From contig CM067359.1 of the NCBI GenBank assembly GCA_034401795.1, positions 148,193,706 to 148,257,705 of the forward strand: a stretch of DNA of 64,000 nucleotides. Direction: 5' to 3'. Of this stretch, positions 1 through 11,262 are shown piece after piece. The notes beneath the pieces were generated by a model. That model was not told the DNA's origin and did not search any database. It saw nothing but the letters and a program-made list of their open reading frames with translations. The DNA comes from Chaetoderma sp. LZ-2023a. Its lineage: Eukaryota > Mollusca > Caudofoveata > Chaetodermatida > Chaetodermatidae. A program made the translations under genes and the position numbers. How positions within the stretch are numbered: the first letter of the stretch is position 1; each line of letters opens with the position of its first letter.

Positions 1-334
1 CTACATTATAACAAATCGGTAATAGCCGGTCTGTGAGAGATAAAGGATTAATATCCTAATTATTATGCTTTGACTAAACATAATTTAATCATCTTGTCAC
101 CTTTAGTCGTTTTACCTTCAAAATATGGAGACACTAGTGCTTCAGTTATTGTACCTGTAGGCTTATCATGATTGTCTCATTACCTTTGCCCTGTAGAGGT
201 AATAAGGTATTGCATTCAGATTTGATAGCGTGTCTGGAGCTCAGTATCGCTCACCTGGAGTACTGTTGCCAGCAATAGTTTTTAGTTTTAAAAGCACACA
301 TTGTGGCCAGACATTTGTAAGAGTAACCTGTTAA

Positions 335-559
335 CCCTTTAATGGTCAAATTTGGTCAAAAAATTTTAATATCTGCCTATTGAATGCCTATTTACAAGAG
401 AATACAACTTTTAAAAATTTATCACTGGAATGACTGGCTTGGGTATAAAGCCAGTCATTCCAGTGGTAAATTTTCAAAATTGTATTCTCTTGGCCTGTAA
501 ATGGGCATTCCTCAAGACCATAACAGAGGCCGGTTTTGGCTGGTATGAGCATTAAAGGG
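335..559. mobile_element. piggyBac-like TTAA MITE, copy 1 (complete)
   Basis: A 225-bp element starting CCCTTTAATG and ending CATTAAAGGG, flanked on both sides by TTAA (331-334 and 560-563). It folds back internally (ACTGGAATGACTGGCT and AGCCAGTCATTCCAGT around position 450). TTAA duplication with CCCTTT termini is the pattern of piggyBac-mobilised elements. Related copies lie near 10353, 13865, 47093, 52267 and 56599. Confidence 0.7.
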
Positions 560-563
560 TTAA

Positions 564-1453
564 ACAATTTTGGGGGAATTTCTGGAAACCCAAGATAGCT
601 GCTGAAACAAATCCACAAATGAATTTTATGCATATTCTATTCGGATGCCTAACACTATAGCAGCCAAGTTTGATTGAAATCGGCCCAGTAGTAAAATGTA
701 TTAATTACTGAGGAGTATCTTTTACCAAATTTCATTCCTAATTTCAGAAATCCAAAATGAGCACAAAAGATTTAACAACCAGATTCTGTATAAATGTCAA
801 GAATCATACATGTCTCTCCAGGAGAATTTCGAAGCGGAGTAATCACCTGCTCTCCTGAATTTAAGTTTAAACCAGTGAGGCGAGCAGTGTTAGTACTCGC
901 CTCTATATTCTATCATCGTTACTAAACAATATAGGCAATCTATGGGCTGTTCGCCTAGAATTAACCTTAGGCAAGAGGCGAGCAACCATTCGTCCCTCCA
1001 TATGTCATGGTCATATAATGTACCATCTTAGAGGTAATTACATACAGGTCTTGTTGAAATATACTGCCATCTTTAAGACAAAATGTGTTTTGAAAGATTT
1101 TTGAAATCCTAGATAGCCATTGTAAAAATCAACCAATCAAGTAATAGTTTGTATCAAAAAATTCCATAGGGTTTAAGGTCATGCCAGCCAAGCTTGGTTA
1201 AAATTGGGTCATTTTTAAGAAGATTTAATTATACGTCTTGAAAGATTTAAAAGAATTATAGTAAAATCCAAGATGTCCAGGTCAAATCTTCAGGTGGCCA
1301 TTGGAAAATTTACCAATCAAATTTCTGGATAAATTCTGGGAAGCCTACCCTCATAGAGCTATCTAAGCACAATTTGATTAATATCAGTGGTTAATGGCCA
1401 GAAGTATTTTTTATAAAAGATGGGCAGGCGACAGAGGCAAAGGTCACCATGGT
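564..1453. other. No gene recognised
   Basis: AT-rich DNA with stops in all frames. The only structure noted is a small hairpin GAGGCGAG...CTCGCCTC near 877-903, with a further GAGGCGAG near 971. Confidence 0.5.
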
Positions 1454-1760
1454 ATGAAGGAAATTTCAATTTCCCTTTCTCCGAGATCTAACAATACTCA
1501 CCATTCTATTACTTCTGATACAGCTAACCCTGATAGCTGGGCCCTAGGACTATAGACTTAGTAAGCTTTACCGACTACTGGAACCGGGTACTCGGCTCCC
1601 AACTGCCGAGTACCCGTTTGCCAGGAAGCTCATATCGTTTGCATAGCCACTAAACAAGAGATACCCATGGCTTGCCTCCGTGGGGCTGGGAGGCTGGGTC
1701 CGTAATAGAATGGTGAGTATTGTTAGATCTCGGAGAAAGGGAAAATGAAATTTCCTTCAT
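1454..1760. repeat. Inverted repeat, 58-bp arms
   Basis: Arms 1454-1511 and 1703-1760 are reverse complements with one visible mismatch (core CTCCGAGATCTAACAATACT). A smaller perfect 12-bp stem lies in the loop (CGGGTACTCGGC at 1585-1596 with its complement at 1605-1616). The hAT element inserted 17 bp beyond the right arm. Confidence 0.85.
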
Positions 1761-1777
1761 TACGGATATCCCAGAAG

Positions 1778-3296
1778 TAGGGTTGGGCGATTTTTCGATA
1801 TTATCGTCAATATCGCGATATACCGATACCGAAATCGTCATAATTTCGAAAAATCGTAAATATCGTCAATACCGACAGGACGATATTGCACTTTTAGCTG
1901 TGAGCAAAATATAAATAACTAAGTTAGAAATGTCATACTCTTACCTCTATTCGGTCCAGTAATAGTCTTTAAGTAATAATCCAGTCTGTCTACGGTACTA
2001 AAAACTTAATAAACTCCAAAATAATCTGTGTTCATTTAATTCATGGTTTGTTTGCGCTAATAAAATGATTTAAAGTACAAAATAATCCTTTGTTGTTCAC
2101 TTTTCATAATTACATAAATAGACGACGCCATGTTTTTTCTTGCCTCATTCTGAGGGTTAGTCAGTGGGGAATACGATTTGCACTACCCACATTCCAATCC
2201 TATGACGTCATTACCACAGGTCAAGCTATTTATCCATTAGTCATTGATCTGCATGGTTAAACATTCTTCTGACCATGAAAGATTTAAACTTTAAAACCTT
2301 TTAGATCGATAGGAAACCACACACACTTAATCCCTTATCAATACCACAGCTTGGAACGGTGGGTGAGGGGAAGTTAATCTCTTGCTTTACCGTTATACGT
2401 TTTTATGTAACTTTATACAATATATTTAGCATTTTAAAACGAATCAGATCAAAATTCATTCCACATATAACATTACAGATTTATTATAAGTGTGAAACAG
2501 CCTTAAAATAAATAATTTAGGCCTAATTATTTCCGGTCTTCGATCTGTTGTGGCAGTTTTGGTTGCACTGTTAACTGGGTTAATTTCACACATCCCGGCT
2601 ACGCCTCGAGATCAATGGATGGGACCGCTAAGTAGTGAGCGAATTTGAATCGGTCTACAATGGGGCAAATTAGTATTTAATATTACAGACCAAATAAAAT
2701 CTGATATAATTGTTTCCAGTCTTCACGCTGGTTCTCGTTCAAATCATGCAGTGTTATTTTATTAATTTGCATCGTCTACGCTAGCGGTGGGCGTGATAAC
2801 AGCTGTCGGAATTCTGCAGTGTGAATTCTGATTGGCTCAAGTATGATACGGCGGCCAATCAGATTTCGCTCTGCTGAATTCCTGTCTGCCCAATGAAGTT
2901 AATGCGTATTCCTTTCTCAATCGTTTGACAGTTGTCGTGAGGTAAATATAACACAAAATACAACACAAGAACAGAAGAAAATCCTTTATTTTTCTTATTT
3001 GTGATGAATACGGTTAGTTGCATTACATTCGTTGCTTTAAACTGTATATTGAAGGGTGTCAAAGTGTGGAATTTCGTGTAGTAAATATGCGGAAATGGCA
3101 ATCATGGCGATCTCAATTTACGGTTTCAATGCAACAAACTTAATCAAAATAACTTGTAGACACCACCAATTTGAAATGTTATTCTATGTTTACGCCCTAA
3201 CTCCACACCCCGCCCAAATGACGATATATCGTGATACCGCGGTATTTTAATGAGATACCGATATCGTCATGCCTTGAGCAATATCGCCCAACCCTA
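1778..3296. mobile_element. Non-autonomous hAT-type element
   Basis: A 1519-bp element bounded by TAGGGTTGGGCGAT on the left and its reverse complement ATCGCCCAACCCTA on the right. It is flanked by the 8-bp direct repeat CCCAGAAG (1770-1777 and 3297-3304). The 8-bp duplication and a TAGGGTTGGGCGAT-like terminus are typical of hAT MITE-like elements. Subterminal DNA on both sides is rich in CGATATCG-like motifs. No open frame resembling a transposase is present; the longest frames are about 80 codons and look random. Confidence 0.75.
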
Positions 3297-3823
3297 CCCA
3301 GAAGCTACTGGTGTGATTTGGGTTAACACAGGGAGGTGTGTGTGGGTGTGTGTGGTGGGGGTGGGGTGGAGTGGAGTGATTGTACACTAATTCCACTACT
3401 TTGTTTATGTTAAAGCCCATTTTCTAACTTGGAGGCATTTCAAAATTAAATGGAAATCTAATCTCACCCATTCATCGAAGAGGCTATGGGACCAGTTAGT
3501 GGTGGCCATTGTCTTTATCTGTCTGCTCATTAAAAATAGAGAGAACTAACATGACAGATGCCAGTATATACTGGCGGTATAACCTTTTTTATTTTGGCCT
3601 TAGAGAAGATTGTGTGCAATATATCTGATATTAGTTAAGCCCTCTATTGATTTTTTTAAGAAATTTTATTTATGACTAGTAATCATTACACTGCTCTGAT
3701 AATTCTCATGCCGGTTTGTGCATGTAGCAAAATAACCTAATGCACACCAAACATACACAACAGCAAGATGTTTTAACAGTAAATCAATATACATATATCA
3801 TTATTATAGTTTTCTTACAACAC

Positions 3824-4150
3824 ACCTTTCCAGTTTTAGTTCCAGTTTTAGCTATGCCCCACTCATCTCTAGCTAAGCTATACCAACACAATGCTCGTGT
3901 GGGGATCGATCGATCCCTGCACTTTTTGACCAATAATTTCCAGAAAACTATACAGGGAAGCCGTTGAATATTTTGAAACTAATGTGACTATTATTAAATA
4001 GCAAATACATACAATTCATGCAATGTGTCGGACTGTTAAACATTTAAATCGACTAAATTGAGTCATTCGTGCTGTAATTGATTACGACGTCATACTACGC
4101 GTCACGTAGTTGATTATGATGTCATATGATGGATGGATAAATTGGAAATA
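3824..4150 (+). mobile_element. Hairpin MITE family H, copy H1
   Basis: Begins ACCTTTCCAGTTTTAG and ends GGATAAATTGGAAAT, the two inverted termini of family H (consensus by eye GACCTTTCCAGTTT). The left half has the GCTATGCCCC...GATCGATCGATC segment. The middle has TTGAATATTTTGAAACTAATGTGACTA. The right half has two near-palindromic TGACGTCATA-type sites. The central inverted arm is partly lost in this copy. Confidence 0.65.
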
Positions 4151-5762
4151 TCCATTACGCTTATGTGTGTGAACAAAAGTAAACCTCCATCAGCGTGCTA
4201 ATGTCTATTTCCAGCATGCTAAACAGTTGACGATTGGTTTGGTTGAGTGGAATTAATGAAAACGGTGTTTTAGTAATTCAATTAATTACCTTCTAACAGG
4301 ATTAATAAAATAAAACGAAATGTTTGAACAATTACAATATGTAAATAATAAATTTATGATTATACCTTTATAACCTGAAAGCGAATTGACACCTCTGAGT
4401 GTGGTATCCAGTCAACTCGGCCCAATTACAACTCGGCCTAGGTACCAACTCGGCCCAGTTTTTTCTCGGCCGACTACCAACTCGGCCTAATTTCTAACTC
4501 GGCCTATATCCAACTCCGCCTAGTTTTATATTCTCCTTTTATATCTATAGGCCTACTGGACAAAAAAATGTCTGTTATATCGAATGTTTCTAACAATACT
4601 GAAAAAACTTCGTGATCCCTAACTTTTTTTGTCCAGTATATATAGTAAGTGTTACCAACTCTATTTATTATGTCTATAGCTACGATGTCTGATAATGTTT
4701 ATATTATCATCAGATTCATGCGTATCTATCGGCTTAATAAATAGTGTTGGTAACACTCATATACGATATATAAGGGAAATATGAAACTACGCTGTATATT
4801 CAAAGTTGATTATTTGCGCATACTTATGATCGTTAATTGCTTTAAACGTTCACAAATAGTGTCAAATAAACAACTTTCTATATAGCGTTGGCTGCTCATA
4901 GTAGGCCTATTTTGTAATATTGCCCATTATTTTTATTATTTTATAATATTCACGACCAAGTTAGCAGATGATCGTAATTATTATTCAATAATATAATAAG
5001 AGACAGAGAAATACACTTATAGGTCGACTTACTATTCACTAATTACGTATATCCCGACTTTTCTGATCGTTGACTATGTGAAATAATAATTAGTGTTCAT
5101 TTTAACATAGTCATGTGACAGACATCCGTGTTGTCCATCCAACTATATGTCACAAGTCTAATTTAAATGACCACTAATTATCAATTCACTTTTCATGCTG
5201 ATATTTAACCTGTACGATTAAATCTCTATTCTTGGATAATTGATTATGAAAGTTATTTCTCCCGTAATCAATCATACAAGAATAAGAGATTTATTATTAC
5301 ATGTTATCAGCATAGAACACTGTTCTCGACTGACCACATATTTGAGCTAAACGGGATCTGTGAAGGTATGAGATCGTTTCTGATTCGCTCTTGCCATAGA
5401 CATGTTTATTCAGTATTATACACCAACCAGTGTTTTATGATCCATATTCGTATAAACAATGTCTGCCGGGTTTGGATGACAATAGGGGAATTATCTTCAC
5501 CCACGGCAATTATTGTTTGTTTTCATAGTAATGGCTGGCTGTCTATATTTATAGACTTCATGCCGAATTCACAAATAGGTATGGTATAATATTGGGAAGG
5601 TATGCTATTTTTTTACATTCACGGGTGGTCGAGTATACAGGTGATAAATTAGGGAATGTTCTTGTTGAAAATTAAAAAAACCCATTCATTGGAGTGGTGG
5701 TTCTTTAAAGAAAAACACAAAACGGATTAAATGATACAATTTGAGTAGTTTGTTAGTAATTA

Positions 5763-6080
5763 GTCTAAGCAGCAGTAGTAGCAGCAGCAGCAGCAGCAGC
5801 AGCAGCAGCTGTTTATATTTATATACACATATATACACAGCAAGAATATGACTCTTTCATCTGACCTTTTATGACATAATGCTTAAAGTAGCAGTAGCAG
5901 TAGCAGTAGCAGCAGCTATAGCGGTAGTAGTGGTAGTGGTAGCGGTAGCGGCAGTAGTAGTAGTAGAAGTTTATATTTATATACACATATATACACAGCA
6001 AGAATATGACTCCTTCATCTGGCCTTTTATGACATAATGCTTATAGTAGTAGTAGTAGTAGTAGTAGTAGTAGCAGTAGC

Positions 6081-6118
<38 letters not shown>

Positions 6119-6292
6119 TGGTAGTGGTAGCGGTAGTGGTAGTGGTAGCGGTAGCGGTAGCTACAGCAGTAGTGGTAGCGGTAGCGGCAGTAGTAGTAGT
6201 AGTAGTAGTAGTAGTTTATATTTATATACACATATATACACACACGACAAGAATATGACTCCATCATCTGACCTATTATGGCATAATGCTCA
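5763..6292. repeat. Compound TAG array with three 75-bp spacers
   Basis: Blocks of (AGC)n/(AGT)n/(GGTAGT)n at 5763-5811, 5887-5967 and 6044-6215 alternate with three copies of an about 75-bp unit. Each unit begins TTTATATTTATATACACATA and ends in GACCTTTTATGACATAATGCTT (5812-5886, 5968-6043, 6216-6292). The array is inside the MULE and seems to have grown by duplicating spacer and microsatellite together. Confidence 0.8.
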
Positions 6293-6520
6293 CATAGTAA
6301 TGACGTAATAATAAGTTTAGCACGTAAATGATGACGTAACAATCATTATACGTCATAAAAACATCGCCCTAGGCAGCAACAGCACCCAGTCAAATTAATT
6401 TCAAAATATTCAACAGTTTACTGGAAAATGAGTCAAAATCTACCGATTCCAACACGAATGAGGAGTGGGTGGGCGGCGCTTAGATAGAGATGGGTGGGGC
6501 ATAGCTAAAACCGGAAAGGT
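6290..6520 (-). mobile_element. Hairpin MITE family H inside the MULE
   Basis: A reverse-orientation copy ending GGGGCATAGCTAAAACCGGAAAGGT, containing GCAACAGCACCCAGTCAAATTAATTTCAAAATATTCAACAG. A second, partial copy follows at about 6545-6720 (TGCTGTTGAATATTTTGAATCTAATTTGACAGG). Both lie within the MULE, so they inserted after it or moved with it. Confidence 0.55.
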
Positions 6521-6786
6521 ATATTATAGGCCTACATCTTGAATACGACAGTCCATATGGACTAAGCGATGCGATACAGATTGTATGCCTTTACTATTAA
6601 ATGAACATGCTGTTGAATATTTTGAATCTAATTTGACAGGTTGATGTTGCTGCCATAAGGGACGTTTGGATTCTGGAAATCCCAAGCATGAGCGAAGTGT
6701 GGGTGGAGCGTAGATAAAAAATTTATTTAATTAAAAACTTTATAAATTTAACACCAGAGTGCTAGGAGTTAAATGGAAATCCCAAC

Positions 6787-7199
6787 CTATTCAGGCGACA
6801 ATAATTTTGCACATATATCTAGGAGTTTTTTTGCGTCTCTGTTATTCATAGGGCTTTCGCGGTATTTCTCCCATGCCGTGCAAAGTTCGTGTTGACTCTT
6901 TCGGTACTTAACGCGCTGTCGGCGACACAGCTTCTCAGCATGTACTAGTCGCAACTGCAAGTTGACAAGTTTAGCTTGTTGGTGCAATAATTGGACCAGC
7001 AGGTAAAACTGAAGCTGGCCACGCTTGGCAGCACGGTTGAGCATGGCGTGCCAACCCTCAACGTCATTGTTGGTGCGGACTAGTTGGTTGTAGACACTCC
7101 ATGACTCTACCGTCCATATCCTGCTTGACATCCACGTATCGTGCATATAGGTGGTTAACCTCGCAAGAGTGACTGTGTGAGCCTTCGCACGAAGCTGCC
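6787..7199 (-). pseudogene. MULE transposase C-terminal exon
   Basis: From a possible acceptor at 7200 (tattatag) the frame is open to a stop at 6787. It contains LTTYMHDTW and then RTNNDVEGWHAMLNRAAKR, the RTNNxxEGWHxxLNR signature at the C-terminal end of MULE/FLYWCH transposases, and ends in a basic coiled helix. Only about 270 bp separate it from the PHD exon, too little for the FLYWCH finger and the DDE domain. The gene therefore cannot make an active transposase. The interval next to the acceptor is an AAT microsatellite (7201-7245). Confidence 0.65.
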
Positions 7200-7200
7200 T

Positions 7201-7206
7201 ATAATA

Positions 7207-7245
<39 letters not shown>
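7201..7245. repeat. (AAT)n microsatellite
   Basis: About fifteen AAT/ATA units next to the MULE C-terminal exon. A similar array lies at 9113-9157 near the right MULE end. Confidence 0.9.
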
Positions 7246-7519
7246 TAATAATAATTCACAGCAAAATGAGTGAAAATAAAATAATTTAAATCATCTACTT
7301 TTAGAGGCTTAATTTGTGGGTCTATGTGTAAGGAAACGAAATAAATATTAACATATGGTAATTTCCAGTTGGAAATTTTCAAACACTTAGCAATATGGCA
7401 TTCGCAAGAATATGGCAGTTAAGGGTTAGCCTACTATAGTAGGCCTACAACAACACAATTCAGAACGTTGCTAAATATTTTGCATCAAAGATAAGAATAT
7501 TTTGAAAATAATTTGACTA

Positions 7520-8451
7520 AATGCCGTTTTTGCCATTCTCGCTCGTCGTTGAGTGCCGCCGCCAACAATCTCGTATTGTGTAATAGGCGGGTCGGAAGAG
7601 TCTGCATTAACTGGAACTGGATCCTCTAATGTGTCTTCTTCCAGTCTGGATGGTGTCACAATTTGACTTTCTAGATAAAATGTGGCAGTCGTATTAGTCG
7701 GTGATCCAGGCGGTGATGGTGATGCAGGTGGTGATGGTGATGCTGGTGATCCAGGCGGTGATGGCGATGCAGGTGGCGATGGCGATGCTGGTGACCCAGG
7801 CGGTGATGGTGATTCAGGTAGTGATGGCGATGCTGGTGACCCAGGCGGTGATGGTGATTCAGGTAGTGATGACGATGCTGGTGATCCAGGCGGTGATGGC
7901 GATGCAGGTGGTGATGGCGATGCTGGTGATCCAGGCGATGATGATGGTGATGTAGGAGCTGAAGACAACAGAACAGGTGTAGGTGGTGATGAAGGTGGTG
8001 ACGATAGAAACGATGACGATAGGGAAGGTGGTGATCCTGGTGAAGAACTTAATGCCGTGCTACACAATACATGTCGAAACGTCAAGTTATCAGTTGTAAC
8101 AATGCTATCACAAACCCTTTCACCTTCACTAGAACTATACGTCACATCTGCATTATCCATGTTCGCTACCATCTGGCGCATGTCGGCTAGTCGATTTGTC
8201 TCGGAATCTGACTCAAAAACGTCATCCACATCAGTATCTACATCATATAGGCCTATATCATCTGTCTCCCTATCACGACACTTTTGACACTGCCACTCTA
8301 TGGACGTCCCGTTACGTACGGCAGTTCTATATGCTACTTGCGTAATATTCGTGTTGCAAACTCGATGTTGCCACATACCACATGGTTCACAGAGAAGCCC
8401 TTGTTGCCGATTTGTAACTGGCTTTTTGCATTCAATACAAAACATGGCCAT
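7520..8451 (-). pseudogene. MULE gene, N-terminal PHD-finger exon
   Basis: Starts at ATG 8451 (MAMFCIEC); the frame is open further upstream but that extension looks like intron or UTR. Residues about 4-56 form a C4HC3 PHD finger: CIEC, LCEPC, HRVC and WQCQKC with the expected spacing and the Trp before the last Cys pair. An acidic linker follows, then a Ser/Pro-rich array of SPSPPGSPAS-type units, then ITQYEIVGGGTQR. That last motif normally precedes the FLYWCH zinc finger in MULE proteins. No FLYWCH follows: the frame runs into AGTCAAATTATTTTCAAAATATTC, which matches the core of the hairpin MITE in this window. I therefore read it as truncated by deletion plus insertion. Confidence 0.6.
7695..7960. 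repeat. Coding minisatellite in the MULE PHD exon
   Basis: Tandem units of 18-45 bp built on ggtgatccaggcggtgatggtgatgca. On the minus strand they encode the Ser/Pro-rich SPSPPGSPAS array. The units keep the reading frame, so expansion and contraction have been tolerated by the open frame. Confidence 0.8.
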
Positions 8452-9113
8452 AGGGCCTATTACTGTCTGCACTAATCGTATACAAAAACTATATAATGAA
8501 TAAACTAATTGATTATCGTCAAAATTACACAAATTATTTTGATAGATTGAATTTCAAATCATTTGACATGAATTATTTTCCACGATATATATATATGTTT
8601 ACATACATAAAGGATTCCATACATGTTTTTCTTGAGTAGATATCAGCTTGGTTTCGGCGTCTATCAAAGGCCGATAATGGTGTAAATTATTAAAATTATT
8701 ACTCACTAATCGCAGAAGGGTTAACAACTGTCTTCAGAATACATTTGACAATAATACTAATATTATTAATATTAATTATTTTTTTATAAGACTGACTTAC
8801 CTTCGTAATGACCATACACGTAGCATCGTTCAACGAGGGGTAATTGTTCATAAGAAAACTTCCAGATAACAGTAGTCAAAGGGCTACCGCCGTTAAGCGT
8901 ATGTGATTCCAACAACAATAATGATCGCTATGTCCACGTGGACGCGTGTCTGATCAATCACTTCGTGAAAATATTAGTTTTCACATCTGCACAATGCATG
9001 CTGTGTATACAGTGTATACAAGGAATGTTGGATGAGGGTGGGTGCGGGTGTATATACAATGACAAAATAACATAAGTCACAGGTTTACAATACTGCCGTG
9101 TTGCATCATAATC

Positions 9114-9160
<47 letters not shown>

Positions 9161-9702
9161 TAGCCGCTAGCGGCGATGCATCGGGGACCAAGCGTCTGGC
9201 CTATTGGCCAATCAGCGTTGTTTGAACAAAATCAGATCTCTATTACCTAAAGATGGTTGATGGCGGCCAGATTTTTTAGCATATCAACTTCTCTTGAACA
9301 AACTTTAATGGAGGTACATGTACGTCCCTGAACAAATGTTCCCTATTTGAGATCAACCCGTGCAGCGGTTTCGGAGACGATCTTAAAGTAAAAAAATTAG
9401 GCCGAGTTGACTTATTAACATAGGCCGAGTTGACTTATTCTTTGGGCCGAGTTGACTTTTTTTACTGGGCCGAGTTGGAATTGGGCGGAGTTGACTGGAA
9501 TTCCTGAGTGTAAAGTATCTCCATTTCTTTCGCCACGTTGTCCTGCACTGATTCAGTCATGGCTTGTCAATCACCGCTACCAAGCCAGCTTTTTCAGATG
9601 TACTCCAATCGTTGGACTATCAAAAGAATTAATTGGTATATTCCGTTCAATGTGACTTTTAGTGCTTACGATACACAGTATTTCTTCATTTTGGCTTTCT
9701 AT

Positions 9703-9880
9703 AACCTCATAAATGCGTGTTTACACACAGGCCTTTGAATTTTCGTCCATCCATCCCTCTACCACATATCCCCCTACTATATATAATATACACTATACTA
9801 TATAGTAGGGGGAATATGTGGTAGAGGGATGGATGGACGAAAATTCAAAGGCCTGTGTGTAAACACGCATTTATGAGGTT
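9703..9880. repeat. Near-perfect 81-bp hairpin
   Basis: The left arm 9703-9783 and right arm 9799-9880 are reverse complements apart from one inserted base; the loop is about 15 bp of A/T. The outer end is AACCTCATAAATGCGTGT and the inner end CCCCCTACTATATA. The near-identity implies recent origin or repair-driven palindrome formation. It lies 200 bp outside the MULE and is not part of its terminal repeat. Confidence 0.9.
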
Positions 9881-10995
9881 CACAAAAACAAATAAACATC
9901 GTGAGGAACCGATTCTTACACACCAGTACCCGAGTACCCGCTAATTGCCTTTGCGCGGCCTCGCTAAGCGATCGTCCGGAAATGTGTATTACATTCTACG
10001 CTTCAGATGCAGTATTGATCAATATTTTAATTCTATACGCTTTTTAGCCCCAAATCGACATCCAAATATCATATTCCCAATTTCCATACAAATCTGTCAC
10101 GTCTGAGACCGCGTAGTCTATCGGGAAACGACGGCGTTTCTAATTTTTTTCACCGGTTCCACTTGTGACGTCACAAGTACGAGGGATTTCCCACTTCCCA
10201 GAAATCAGAGTTTTTGTTCGGCAATCCTCGGAAATTAATGATAATTTGCCTATATTTTTTTAATACGGCATTTATATTATTAACTAATACAATTTTCGAG
10301 TAGAGGAGGTTTATTTACCTAAAATAACTATTACTCTTGGTAGCCGAAATCTACACTTTAAAGGTCATAATTTGCCAGAAAAACTAAATTTTTGTGCGTA
10401 TCCTATGTCCTTTTACATGACAGGAGAAGGCTACTTTTGAAAATTTACCATTGAAATAACTTGGTTAGCAATGTATGGGCTCCAGTGGTAAATTTTCTAA
10501 ATTATGATCTCTGGGCCTACAAATGAACATTCATCAAAACCTATGTGACTTCAAAACTTATAAATATCAGGGGAATAGTCAGTGCAATGTCAGGGAATTT
10601 ATACTTCAAAGCCCCTAAGAATGGTGAACCCTGTATATTGTTATAATGGCCTAATAATGTCAATGATATGATGAAGTCATAATAATAATCTAAACAATAA
10701 AATTAAATAATAATGATGATAACGGTACTACTGATTATAATAATGTTTGTAATGATATTATGTACATAGTTATTTTTAAGTATTGATTTGTTCATTTGAG
10801 TATCTCTAATACCGTTCGTTTGCCTCTACCGCAGGATCTTTCACCTGGCTGGTGAGATAACACATACGCGTTTTTATAGTTACGGTAATACTTTATTAAT
10901 GTACAACTTACGCTGGGACACTGTCACTGGCTCGTTTGCACAGTTAGCCACAATCCACAGTTTGATATTCAAGTCGTGGAGTGGGACCAACTATC
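9881..10995. other. No gene; eroded TTAA-family hairpin
   Basis: At about 10353-10545 lies a degraded copy of the TTAA MITE hairpin (TTTACCATTGAAATAACTTGG and CCAGTGGTAAATTTTC). The rest shows no coding pattern. Confidence 0.4.
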
Positions 10996-11223
10996 CAAAA
11001 CAACAAGTGACCGTGCCCAACGCCAAACTCCAACTGACTGCCGTCCCATGTTCTATTCTAACCATGTGACGTCAGTCCATAGTCACGAACCTTGGTGACA
11101 AACAGTTTCATCTGGTCCATGCCAACACATTTTGTATGCACTGTACTTGTGTATAGATTAAGTACAACATTAAAGCATGGACACAATATATTCGACAATC
11201 CTCTTTCGTATAAGCCTATAGTG

Positions 11224-11262
<39 letters not shown>

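Larger units (their letters stand above)
4403..9503 (-). mobile_element. Mutator-like (MULE) DNA transposon, internally deleted
   Basis: A 5.1 kb element flanked by the direct repeat CTGAGTGT (4395-4402 and 9504-9511); an 8-bp target duplication fits Mutator-like elements (8-10 bp). The ends are inverted: CCAGTCAACTCSGCCCAATT on the left and its reverse complement on the right. They continue into arrays of CAACTCGGCC-type units, about seven on the left (to about 4535) and about five on the right (from about 9385). The gene inside runs on the minus strand with a PHD-finger exon and a transposase C-terminal exon. The FLYWCH and DDE catalytic parts expected between them are missing. Hairpin MITEs, TAG repeats and AAT repeats have since inserted. 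Confidence 0.72.

Noticed and set aside
5819..6342. Long Tyr/Val-rich open frames
   Set aside because: They are translations of the TAG triplet array and its spacers; no stop occurs because the repeat lacks one in that frame.
7682..8287. 201-codon Gly/Asp-rich plus-strand frame
   Set aside because: It is the shadow of the minus-strand PHD exon and its Ser/Pro minisatellite; the minus frame has a complete C4HC3 finger.
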